From contig NW_024037051.1 of NCBI RefSeq assembly GCF_015706575.1, positions 18,061,153 to 18,125,152 on the forward strand: 64,000 bases of DNA, written 5' to 3'. This document shows positions 36,701 to 48,800 of the stretch, piece by piece. The translations under genes and the position numbers were made by a program. The DNA is from Patiria miniata. Lineage: Eukaryota > Echinodermata > Asteroidea > Valvatida > Asterinidae. Numbering within the stretch: position 1 is the stretch's first letter; each line of letters opens with the position of its first letter. Under the pieces are notes generated by a model, which was not told the origin of the DNA, searched no databases, and was given only the letters and a program-made list of their open reading frames with translations.

Positions 36701-39284
36701 GGATTTGGACAAACGCGGTACCGTTTTGAAGCGGATGAATGGGCCAACCAGCATGCAAATCGGCAAGGCGCTAGACCTGAAACTGTTGGAGAAAGGCCCG
36801 GATGTAGTAGCGGATGCCACTTGTTTCGCTTTTGTGCAGTAATTCCCATAAGGAGTCCTGTCAGCGCCAACACGCCTGGCTCCCATGTTTTGCTGCCTAA
36901 AGGTACCTTAACCTAGATGGATCTGGACGAACTCTTTACCGTTTAGAAGCGGATGAATGGGTTAACCAGCATGCAAATCGGAAGGGCGCTAGACCTGAAA
37001 CTGTTGGAGAAAAGCCCGGACGTAGTAGCGGATACCACTTGTTTCGCTTTTGTGCAGTAAGTCCCATAGGGAGGCCTGTCAGAGCCAACCCGCCTGGCTC
37101 CCATGTGTCACAGCCTAAAGGTACCTTAACCTGGATGGATCTGGACAAACTCGGTACCGTTTTGAAGCGGATGAATGGGTTAACCAGCATGCAAATTGGC
37201 AGGGCGCTAGACCCGAAACTGTTGGAGAAAAGCTCGGACGTAGTAGCGGATGCCACTTTTTTCGCTTTTGTTCAGTAAGTCCAATGGGAGTCCTGTCAGC
37301 GCCAACCCGCCTGGCTCCCATGTTTCGCAGCCTAAAGGTACTTTAACCTGGATGGATCTGGACAACCTCGGTACCGTTTTGAAGCGGATGAATGTGTTAA
37401 CCAGCATGCAAATCGGCAGGGCGCTAGATCTGACACTTTTGGAGAAAAGCCCGGACGTAGTAGCGGATGACACTTGTTTCGCTTTTGTGCAGTATGTCCC
37501 ATAGGGAGTCCTGTCAGCGCGAACCCGCATGGCCCCCATGTGTCGCAGCCTAAAGGTACCTTAACCTGGATGGATCTGGACAAACTCGATACCGTTTTGA
37601 AGCGGATGAATGGGCCAACCAGCATGCAAATCGGCAAGGCGCTAGACCTGAAACTGTTGGAGAAAAGCCCGGACGTAGTAGCGGATGCCACTTGTTTCGC
37701 TTTTGTGCAGTAAGTCCCATGAGGAGTCCTGGCAGCGCCAACACGCCTGGCTCCCATGTTTCGCAGCCTAAAGGTACCTTAACTTAGATGGATCTGGACA
37801 AAGTCTGTCCCGTTTTGAAGCGGTTGAATGTGTTAACCAGCATGGAAATCGGCAGGGCGCTAGACCTTAAACTGTTGGAGAAAAGCCCGGACGTAGTAGC
37901 GGATGCCACTTGTTTCGCTTTTGTGCAGTAAGTCCCATAGGGAGGCCTGTCAGAGCCAACCCGCTTGGCTCCCATGTGTCGCAGCCTAAAGGTACCTTTA
38001 CCTGGATGGATTTGGACAAACGCGGTACCGTTTTGAAGCGGATGAATGGGCCAACCAGCATGCAAATCGGCAAGGCGCTAGACCTGAAACTGTTGGAGAA
38101 AGGCCCGGATGTAGTAGCGGATGCCACTTGTTTCGCTTTTGTGCAGTAATTCCCATAAGGAGTCCTGTCAGCGCCAACACGCCTGGCTCCCATGTTTCGC
38201 TGCCTAAAGGTACCTTAACCTAGATAGATCTGGACAAACTCTTTACCGTTTTGAAGCGGATGAATGGGTTAACCAGCATGCAAATCGGAAGGGCGCTAGA
38301 CCTGAAACTGTGGGAGAAAATCCCGGACGTATTAGCGGATGCCACTTGTTTCGCTTTTGTGCAGTAAGTCCCATAGGGAGGCCTGTCAGAGCCAACCCGC
38401 CTGGCTCCCATGTGTCGCAGCCTAAAGGTACCTTAACCTGGATGGATCTGGACAAACTCGGTACCGTTTTGAAGCGGATGAATGGGTTAACCAGCATGCA
38501 AATCGGAAGGGCGCAAGACCTGAAACTTTTGGAGAAAAGCCCGGACGTAGTAGCGGATGCCACTTGTTTCGCTTTTGTGCAGTAAGTCCCATAGGGAGGC
38601 CTGTCAGCGCCAACCTGCTTGGCTCCCATGTGTCGCAGCCTAAAGGTACCTTAACCTGGATGGATGTGAACTAACTCGGTACCCTTTTGAAGCGGATGAA
38701 TGGGCCAACCAGCATGCAAATTGGCAGGGCGCTAGGCCCGAAACTGTTAGAGAAAAGCCCGGACGGAGTAGCGGATGCCACTTTTTTCGCTTTTGTGCAG
38801 TAAGTCCCATAGGGAGTCCTGTCAGCGCCAACCCGCCTGGCTCCCATCTTTCGCAGCCTAAAGGTACCTTAACCTGCATGGATCTGGACCAACTCGGTAC
38901 CGTTTTGAAGCGGATGAATGTGTTAACCAGCATGCAAATCGGCAGGGCGCTAGACCTGAAACTTTTGGAGAAAAAACCCGGACGTAGTAGCGGATGACAC
39001 TTGTTTCGCTTTTGTGCAGTAAGTCCCATAGGGAGGCCTGTCAGCGCGAACCCGCCTGGCTCCCATGTGTTGCAGCCTAAAGGTACCTTAACCTGGATGG
39101 AACTGGACCAACTCGGTACTGTTTTGAAGCGGATGAATGGGTTAACTAGCATGCAAATCGGCAGGGCGCTAGACCTGAAACTGTTGGAGAAAAGCCCGGA
39201 CGTAGTAGCGGATGCAACTTGTTTCGCAGCCTTAAGGTACCTTAACCTGGATGGATCTCGACAAACTCGGTACCGTTTTGAAGC
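33701..39284 (-). repeat. Satellite B (218-bp monomer, about 25.6 copies)
   Basis: A tandem array whose phrase 'cttttgtgcagtaagtcc' recurs every 218 bp (frames at 33,989, 34,207 and onward). It begins with 'catgtttaaatcgg', a degraded form of the internal 'catgcaaatcgg', and ends after 'ccgttttgaagc'. The final monomer has lost about 70 bp between 'acttgtttcg' and 'cagcc'. The monomer aligns with reverse-complemented satellite A over its whole length, with shared blocks in the same order, so its orientation matches satellite A block 2. Every monomer is open in several frames on both strands (79-, 108- and 141-residue ORFs), but 218 is not a multiple of three and changes between copies are not biased to silent sites, so it is judged non-coding. 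Confidence 0.95.
35100..38200 (-). repeat. Satellite B higher-order repeat (6 monomers, 1,307 bp)
   Basis: Monomers repeat as a set of six at an exact 1,307-bp offset: 35,170 matches 36,477 and 37,784, and 35,253 matches 36,560 and 37,867. Units are about 35,100-36,406, 36,407-37,713 and a partial third to about 38,200. The second and third share private changes such as 'gagaaaggcccggatg' near 36,785 and 38,092, so they are the most recent pair. Confidence 0.85.
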
Positions 39285-39294
39285 CTAATAAAAC

Positions 39295-39853
39295 TCGGCT
39301 CCGTTTCCGATTCGCGTCATCATTTATCTCTTTTAATGTTTCGATCATATTTTAAATTGATCACTTGCTTCATAATATCATACAGTTATTTCAATTTTTT
39401 TGGTTTAAATAAAAGTAATGAATATTAATTATCAACTCGTTTTTTTTAAGTTTTTAATACACAATTAGCTGTTAATAAAGTCTATATTATACTCGAAAAT
39501 ACTCGGACGTTATCCAACGAAATTTATTTGGCAAACTTCGGACATTTCGGAAAAAAGAGGAATTCCTCCCGTTTTAATCACGTGACGTTATTTGTAATAC
39601 AATTGTAATACAATGTATTACTGACGGCTACCAGACCTAAGATTCATCAGGAATAGTCAGAATCTTTTGGTCTGGAAACCAGTCAAGAGCCTTAAAAGGT
39701 CCACTAATTCGCCAATGGCTCAAATGAAATGCTGTACAGTGACGTAAAACTTTTACGGTCCTGATCACATATCACATTTGCCCATGCGTGAGACATGATC
39801 TGAGTAGAATCAAGCACAGTAGCACACGATCCTCGTCACTTGCACACAGGAGA
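39295..39853 (+). promoter_or_regulatory. Upstream region of the discoidin gene (putative promoter and 5' UTR)
   Basis: Lies between the end of satellite B and the start codon. It holds a TCACGTGACGT motif (39,578-39,588), an E-box overlapping a CRE half-site, and a TGACGTAA CRE/ATF-like site (39,740-39,747) about 110 bp before the ATG. No TATA box is evident. If transcription starts before 39,784, two tiny upstream frames (ATGs at 39,784 and 39,795, both out of frame and closed within a few codons) would precede the real start. A second copy of 39,295-39,763 lies at 56,856-57,320, and both motifs are intact there. Promoter function is inferred from position and motif retention. Confidence 0.5.
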
Positions 39854-39899
39854 ATGGACGGAGCGGTGCTTTTTCTGCTGGTGGCATCAGCACTCGCAG
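39854..39899 (+). CDS. Discoidin gene exon 1 (signal peptide)
   Basis: Encodes 'MDGAVLFLLVASALA' plus one base of the next codon, then the donor 'gcag|gtaagcc'. The ATG is the first in-frame start, and no in-frame stop is seen back to about 39,780. The leader continues into exon 2 ('VILVGVNG'), and together they form a typical secretory signal with probable cleavage near residue 23. It could instead belong to another transcript, but the phase and hydrophobic content fit this gene. Confidence 0.72.
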
Positions 39900-42800
39900 G
39901 TAAGCCATACTCTCCAATCTTAAAGTTTTAACGACATAATTTGACGACAGAAATATTCCTATTTGCAGCCAATTTGCTCAGCTGTAGTATTCTGGGTGAT
40001 ATCTGACTGTTCTAGTCAATTGTCGGACTAGAGGGTATTTGCAATATTGAGAGAATGTCTAATAATCACGTGTGAAACGAACGATCATAATTTGATTTGT
40101 TCAAACCATAACTAAATCCTCGAAAATCTTAATAAAAAGCAACACGTTTGTCACAATGGTGGACGTTAAAGTTGCATTTATTTTGTCAAATTGTTAAAGC
40201 TGCGTAGAGAATATGTTTAAGTTCTGAATACGTTTCCTTTAATAAACTTCCTTTCCCCCGTAGTCTCTATACCAACCAAAAACGTCTCATGTTACTCTTT
40301 GTATCGCAACAAAATCGTTAACGCCTCTATGGTATGATGATAATAACAAGGAGTATGGTTGTACAATGCAGTTCAAGTGCTAATGGACTAACCAACCCGC
40401 TCTAAATGACATCATTAGACCATAAAGAAATAGTGGTACTGATAAATATTGCTTACAATAAGGATTGAACGGGTTGCAGGATTATGGACCTGTTTACTGA
40501 TGGACACGTATTTTTTTCCTCAACCCCCATGCAGTTTTCAACTATCATTTCGTTCACCAACCAGACTCTAGGCTGCTAATTACACTTTAAAAATGCAATC
40601 ATTGTAAAATAAAAAATAGTTTAATACTTCGCAGATTCCTTTTCTTAATTTAATGATCTCATCTTCCCAATCGCAATTTAATCAGAAAACGAGATCATGG
40701 GCAACATACAAAAAAAAATCGGAGGGATTCGCGTATGTTGAGTTACAAACGAAGTGCAGACAACATGCATATTTTAGGGTTATGATAAATTTAAGTGTAC
40801 ATGACGAAAATTGTTTTGTATACACGTACGAGTTATTTTCAGTTGGATGACGTCATCTTTAAAGTGTGCAACCTGAATGCAAATTTATTTTGGCTTGATG
40901 ACGTCACATGATTTGGAAACCCAAAGGTAAACATTCTCATAATTATTTCCGTGACAAACATTATACTCATTAGACTCGGATGATAAAAAATGGCTTCGGA
41001 TTTAAATAAAGATAAAATTGTACAAATGCTCTTGATATGCAGCTAGAGGGCGCCCTTTCGGAAATGAGAACATAGTGTTGGTTTTTGTGTTTGATATTTC
41101 TCACTTGGGACTTCCATCATTTGTTTAATTGCAGCAAAATGATTCCGTTTTCAAGCTACCAATATGTATATTGAATCTTTATTGCACTTCCAGTAAACCA
41201 GAGGTAAAGGTCGAATGGCTTCCTGTTGAGTATTGAAGTGTCATGAATCAGGGACTGAGAACATTTTCAACCCTGTTATAAAATACTTCGAAAATGCACT
41301 CGACTCTCCAAAGACGTAGTACACAACCAAAGAAATGGCGTCCTACTACATTTTTTTCTCCAAATGCATAATTAGTTTTTAATTGTGTAGGCCTTCCCTA
41401 TCCAAGAATTATCGGTGTCACGATTTTGCTATAAAATCTCAACGCCGCTGGGTGGACAATTGCTTGTGGTTGAAGTCCTAGCATATGTGTGTATTGAGCA
41501 GTCAATATTGGTTCCGGAAGCGTGTTTGTTATTACACGGCTCGTTTGAGTGACAGTGCTTGATAAGATGTCATGAACGCCATTTTCACTCACCTACTTTA
41601 TCTTTTCGTCTTAGTCAAGACAGCAATGTCTTATTAGGCTTTAATAATCTCACTCAATTTAGCTCAACTCAACTCATGCCGAAGGTCCAATGGGATGGAG
41701 ATGGAAAAAAGGAACAATGGCAAGACGTGGGGATGATAGTAAAGTGGGGAGAAAAGGAACAATGAAAACGTTTCCAAGCTCAATTCGATTTTCGATTATT
41801 GTAAGTAACCAAGGAGAACAAAGTTTACATCAAATGAAAGCTTATTTAGGAACATGCCACACTGCATTCCTATTTTTGCCACTGGATGAACTATTGCTCT
41901 TTTTTGACGTTCTAGCAAATTTGCGGTAAACACGTCAAGGTTGGTTTTAAACGCGTGTTTGCTATTACACGGCCAGTGCGAGTGACGGTGCCTAATAAGA
42001 CGTCATCTACGCCATTCACTAACCTAATTCAAGTTTTTATTATGACTGCAAAATATTTGCTGATATTAAATCAATTCAACTCAACTTAACTCCATGAAAG
42101 TCAATTATTCTCTCCATGTAAAGCATTAAAGTTGATTGTCTTGTGGTGCATCACATAAAAAAGATATCTATAAACAAATCCAGGCCATGTACTGGTATCA
42201 ATAAAAGGAATATTGCAATGTTTATATTATGCGGTTTATATTATACGTTACAAATATATAGTGCTGTAAATTATACAAGCACGGTAATAAGCAAAAATAC
42301 ACATTGTCCAAAAACATACAATGCAAAAAGCAATCATGACAAAAGTCAAGTGGGGTGGAGAATCTTATGTATATTAAAAAAAATAGATTTTAGGATAGAA
42401 AAAATTCAAATATTAAGTCTCACCCGACTTACTCAGCTCTAGTATTCTGGGTGATATCTGACTGTTCTAGACAATTATTGGCAATTAGAGAATGTTCAAT
42501 AAAAGGTTAATAAGTACATTTTATGTGTTTGGCCGGTTTTAAACCAGTACGTTTAAAACCGGCTAGAGGCTGGACGCCGATAATGACCGGAAACGAAAGC
42601 GAGTGGCATTATCGGCGATGGGTTCATTATTTTTAAAGGCCAGTTTTCATTCATGGGCACAATTTGCTGTTGCGAGCGGGGCACTAATAAAATTGTGCTT
42701 TCGAGGGGCAGGTTTCAATCTCGAGAAGTTATCGTGAGGTGCACTATTGTTCTTGATGGACAATGTTCCATATCGAGATGGGAACAAGCTTATCAGAAGT

Positions 42801-45800
42801 ATGTATGATGTCGTTCGACGTAATCAATACAAAACTACTTTTATTTTCCCCCAAACACTTCGCACATGTACGTACCTGTCGTGCATATAGCGCCGTTTTT
42901 AGATTACACAGTACCTGTACTGTTTGCTTAAAACGATTGGAACCAACTTGACCGTCGCATTCATACAACTCGTCCATTGAAAAATCGATAAATCGAAATA
43001 TAACAGATTGTATGCCCAGGATCCGGCAGAACATATTCGAAAATTACAACGTTGGGAATAAGATTCACTGATGAAACCAGCTGTACGATTTAGACAACCT
43101 GTCCACTCTGACAACCAAATCGTTCTACTGTAAAACAGACTATTTAGGGCCAAACTCCATGCAAAAACGTCATTATGTAATGTACTTTTCTGGGTTTTTC
43201 GACGAACGAATGCACCATTTCGGTTTTCTTTTCTGGTTTTTGATTAAATGAATACTTTCTTAAGTGACTCCGTTTACCCCACTGCTGGCATTACGCACAC
43301 TTTGTTTTGTCTGGAAATGGATATTTGTATGAGGTGTTTATTGGGAAGGGGCGTTCTCATACATGCAGCCACTACGTTACATGTTGAGTAAGATGAGATG
43401 GGGTTCGGTGCCGCTACCCTCATTTATAGTTACACCAAGTTAGGAGATACCACGGAAAGACCGGTATGAGCAGGCAAAATTCAGGGTATAATCAGGTAAA
43501 ATTAATGCGTTGTTGGAAAATCAAAGATAATTGCCACCGCGTGAATCAGAATTCAGTCCGAGGGGAAAGGAAAATGGCGTTTGTGCCAAGCATCAGCAGG
43601 GCCATTCCTCATTTCGTTTGATTTGTGTGGAGGTGCGAATCAGGTCGAAAGGCCCTACGAGCTGATGTACATTTAAAAAAATTATCTAGCGACCAGAATG
43701 TAAATAATATGTCTGCTGATTTATCAGTTCATTGGAAGGGATACCAATGTAGGCACACAATAATTGCACTTCTCCTTCTATGTTGTTATTTTGCTGTTAA
43801 TGATGGTAAAAAAATGTCTTAAGTATTGTCAGCATTTCCTGTAATGATAAAAGTAAGGGGACCTTGACTTTTTTTTTATCTCTTATCTTGTTGAGTCTAC
43901 TTTTTGGTTATGAACGTTTTGTTCTAAAAGAAGTCCCAATGGGATTTGCACGTTCTCAACATCCAGATTTTGTTTTCTTGTAAGGGGGGGCAGGGGCAAT
44001 GTACAGATTTGGGTTCCCGTGGAAATGTCATGTTAATTTATGGCAATCATTATAAATGTAATCTTATGAGTCCTGGGAACAAGAAAATTGATGCTGCCAT
44101 TTTTCCATTGACCTTTAGTGACCTTGACCTGAGGTCAAAGTTCATGGGTCATTTTCACCTAAAATTTGCCTTCAGGAAGGGTTTGCCAAGATTTTTGAGG
44201 CAAGTGAAAACATGTTGTATTTGGTTGAGAGTTTCTCCATAAATTGTATTATTAAGGTACATGTATTTATGGGTTTTGCTAAAAAAAAAACATGGGAAAA
44301 TGTCACTTTTACCCATAAAAGAGCCGGGTTGTTTTGACCATCTCACATGGATGTAGAAGCATCAACTCAGTAGATGCATAGAACTACATAGCATAAACAT
44401 ACCTAAGAAAGTTCATGACTACAGGTCAAAGGGTTTTGGAATAATAGCTAACTTATTATTCATAAGCACGTTTGGTAATTCAAATGTGTACACTGCGTTG
44501 ATGGGGAAATTCGGTTTTGACGGTGGGTAGCGCCGAAAATGTTTCGCTGCGCGGCAACCTGAGGTCCGAATTTTATGTTTTTGGTATTAAAAGATGTGCA
44601 AGACTCGAGGCTAAAAAGTCAGGACAGCTTGGGCGCGAAATAAATAATTTTTAAAGGGTATCGCGGAAAATTTGAGGGGGGAGGAATCCGCCCCCCCCCC
44701 CTTTTTGTGGCTAATGTTGATTTTGAGGACCCGTATTTATTTATGCAAAATATGACCAACCCTTTAGTGCCTGGCATCCAAAGATGAAGGTGTTGTACAG
44801 TGTCCTCTGCAGTATCGCACTAACACAGGGTGTTTGTCGGTTGGAGAAAAGCTCCACTTTTTCATGGTGCTTTTGGTGCGAGCCGCTCCAGAGCGGAGGC
44901 GATTTAAGCACCTCCAGGTCTTCCATCCTGCATTTGATTCTGTAGGTAAGGATTCTGCAGGCTTGATGGGCGTCTCATGTAGTGGGGGAGACGACGACAG
45001 CCTGGCCAACCCAGGAGGCACACACTTTGGTCTTAATAGCAGGGTTGATCGCTTTCAAGTGACTCACATGCAGTAACACTGCTGTGACTGGTCAAGAGCA
45101 TCGGTCAATGTCTTCTCTATCGCAGTAAAGCATGTGTGTTGAAATGCTATACACAGGTCGTCAGCATATGAAGCGCTTTTCGAGCGAGTCCGTCGGTTGG
45201 TAGCTCGTATAGATGTTGTACAGGAGAGATGCCAGCACACTCCCTTGGGGGAAACCGTTGCTTTGAATACGTACTCTACTCTGCCATTGAATTCTACAAA
45301 GAAATGATGGTTCTTCAGTAGAACACCAATAAACTGGGTAAGGATCAGGTCTGCCGTCATGTCCAGGATCTTCTGAAGGAGTCGGCAATGGTTAACAGTG
45401 TCATAAGCAGCTGTAAGATCAAAAAGACAGTGCCGGTGATCTATTTTTTTTTCTGATGGAAGCCGTCCTCAATCTACTGACTGAGGTTTAGAAGCTGTCC
45501 AGTTGTAGATTAGCCGGGACGGAAGCCTGCCTGCCTGTTCCTGTATCAGTTGTTTCTCAATAAAGAGGCAAGACGGTTGAGGAGGAAATGACTTGAATGT
45601 GTGACTTAGAAGGGATTTGGGACGATACGTTTTGACCTGCAGTGGGTCTTTCCCGGGTTTTAGGAGTGCGATGACCTTCGACATTTGCCACACTCTAGGT
45701 ATTGTTTGAGCTGGAGAGTCTTGGCTTTTTGAGGAAAAATGCTCAATCTTCATTTCTCTAATAGGCCTACACTGGATCCTGTAGGTAGGAATATAGACCT

Positions 45801-48800
45801 TTATCATGCTGCCACCATTTTAGTCATGTTCCCTGTATCCAATAACAGTACTGAATGATAAAGCTTTTTTGCGCAAAAAGGAACCCGACTATATTTCCTT
45901 CCAGCCTCGCTTTGCTTAAGTTGATTTGAATGGGAACAAAATTCGAGGGGCACATTTTGTGAGTGAGAGAATTTTAAAATATTAGCGCAAACTGTTTAAA
46001 AAGTGTATATCAATGTTGTTAGTAAATTTTGTTAGTAAAAAATCTATTCCTTGCAATGTGAAAGAACAAAATAGTTTCACAATTTTCTGCTCTTTCACAC
46101 CGATGCTTTTTTTTCTGGGCAAGTGCCCATTTTTTGTGTGATTCCCCCTCTCTCCCCCCCCCCCCCCCGTTTAAAAAGCGTTCCGCCGCCGCTGTGTACA
46201 AGCATTACATGCACTGCGTGGACCCCTCAATAAAGGATATCCACATAGACCGGTTTTCAGATACATTGTGCGGACTTGCGCACGTCCACAAGGTTTCCCC
46301 CCTCTCTGGAAAACAGGTTTAGAGGCATTTTTTTGGTTAGGGTTATTTGTCGCAAAATGAAGAGAAACATTCAAGGAAATCATAGTAAGAAATGTGGTTT
46401 GAACGAGTTTTCACAGTGTGAGTACATTTAGGTTTTTTTCGGCGGTTTTTCTTAACTACACGACAAAAAAGGCATGTCCACAGTAGGTGTGTACGGTTAA
46501 CATTGGTTACTTAGTGTGAGAACTCAGGCGTACACTTGCGCGTTGGATGAATATTGTTTAGAGTTTTGGACGAAGTCACGAGCTTGGTCTTCGTTACCGT
46601 CAAATTATCGTCACTACATCTCATGTAACTAAAAATGGAAGGATTATTTTGAAGAATGATTTTTTTTTCATTTTTGAACAGGGTAATGTCACATAAATTT
46701 TGGACTTAATTCGCTACCGATAGCCAGGCCAATTTTCTGTATGAAGAATTTTCCACTGAATTAAAACACGGTTCGGTGCCTAATTAGTTCCAGGAGACAG
46801 CGTGAGGGTTCCCTTGAAAGAGTGGGTATTGTGCACAGTCTATTGGCGACCACATCTAGTGCATCGATCGCAAACTGATGCAGTTGCCTCGTCTTGTTGG
46901 GAATTTGTATGCATGGACTCACATTATTTAGAGCAGACTGATATTAATTTTTAATTAATTTTATTCCGTTACTTTCATTTCAATTACTTTCATTTTAATT
47001 AAAAAAAAATATCGATTTTATGTCACTTTCAAATTGAAGTGGCAGACCGGTAAATAAGGCCTATGAGAATGTGTCCCGGACGCAGATTATTTTTTTCCCA
47101 AACAACATCCGCACTACATGGATGTTGAGCGCCCTCTACGATATTCTTATGATAGGTTCGAATCACGATTTGTACGATTTTTTTTTATTTCCGATTCCGA
47201 GGCTTTGGGGTATTTTTTTAAAGGTAAAATAAAGTCCGAATTTCATTACGTTCGAATTCCTTTTTTATTTTTCTAATTTCATATTTTGTTCTTATGTTTT
47301 TAAGAGAAGTCAAGTCCAAAACGTCATAGCGTACTCCCTATGCGGATGTCGTTTGGGGAAAACAAATTCGCGTCTCAGACGCTGATTTCGGGCGCAATTC
47401 AAAACATTACACGGCAACTTTTGAATTAAAATCGAGATCCTAGAATATTGCTTTCTCGGAATATACAGCATTCACTGAGCTAAACGTTTATCAGGTTAGT
47501 TATTAAGCACCCTTCTTTAGATTTTGAGCACTTGTGTTGCTTCAAACCCCAGTCCCCAAACATAATTTGGTTCAGTGGCGCACCCAGGATTTGCTTTTTT
47601 TAGGGGGGGGGGCTCAATTTTTCTTTTCTTTTTACAAACTTGTTAAAAGTTGAATTTTTTTCCAAAAAAATTGGCCCAACATTTTTGGCCGCAGACATTT
47701 TTGGGGGGGGTTGTTGTTGTAGGGGCGGCCTATTTTGACGTTGGTGGCGCCACTTACACCACTATTATACTACTCGAAAACAGGCCACATTCATATCACC
47801 AAGGCAACCTCTTTGAGTGGGGAGCCCCCCCCCCCCCGGGTACGTCACTGATTTGGTTTACGGACAAGATCTGACCCAAGGGTGCTAATTTAGTCTGGTC
47901 AGTTTTACGACAAAACAGGCCTTGACCTAGAACAAATTGCAGTAGAATTTATTTAACACTCTCACACCAAGAAAAAAATCACTGATTCACATACTGAAAA
48001 TCTAATTTTATCTAGGGAGTGGAAAGGTGGTTTTACTCACCTTTTCTTGACTGATTTTCGCAACTCGTCAACGCGCAAACTGTCGTTTGCACGATGACAT
48101 GTTTAACGCTCTCAGCGTCTGTTGCCCGTCAGATCGTCCTTTCACAATACGCAGGAAACGTTGGGAAACACGACTGATTCACAATTAACAGACGGCTTTT
48201 TCATGTCGATACTACTGAAATCTCTGGGATTTTACCTTGCCGGCGGGAAGTTGTCGCGCAAACCATCGGGTATTATTATATTTTTAAATAAGAATTTGTT
48301 ATCCACGAATTGACTAAAGTTTGACAGTATAGCAGCTCAGTAAATCATTCGTTCAGTGGGAAATCTTTACATCGGCGTATTTGATATCTTTGTCATGGAA
48401 TTCAGTTTAGATCAGAGGATTTACTCCAATCTATATTTATTTCTTTTAGTTATTTAATTATTTTTTTTAAAAATAATGTTTGTTTGTTGAGGGGGGGGGG
48501 GGGTAATCCGAAATCTAGAATTCGTAGGGAAATGAAGGTCATTGCACAAAAAAATGTTAGAAATTGGTACAACCTTAAACAAGGGCGGATCCAGAACACA
48601 ATTTTGGGGGCCCAATAAATGCTTGCCCCACCCCCCCCCCCCACCCCCCAAAAAGTGGGTCCCAAAAATAACGGCGTGGGTTTCGGGGCCCGCTAAAGGG
48701 CTCTGAATTGTATGGGGATTTTAAATGCTCTGTGGTGCGATCTGAGGCAATTTCTGACCACAATAAAAAAAAAAAAAAAAAAAAAATTGAGTTCGTTTTT

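Noticed and set aside
1..39284. CRISPR-like or tandem-repeat protein array
   Set aside because: Repeats are contiguous with no distinct spacers, the monomer is over 200 bp, and the genome is eukaryotic.
12317..39284. CENP-B box inside the satellites
   Set aside because: The closest stretches ('gttcggaagctgctg' in A, 'tttcgcttttgtg' in B) lack the required spacing of core bases.
33847..39288. Overlapping 79- to 170-residue frames on both strands of satellite B
   Set aside because: All arise from one 218-bp monomer open in several frames. The period is not a multiple of three and substitutions are not biased to silent sites.
42744..43153. Overlapping ORFs on both strands in intron 1
   Set aside because: No domain, no splice support, and composition typical of chance frames.
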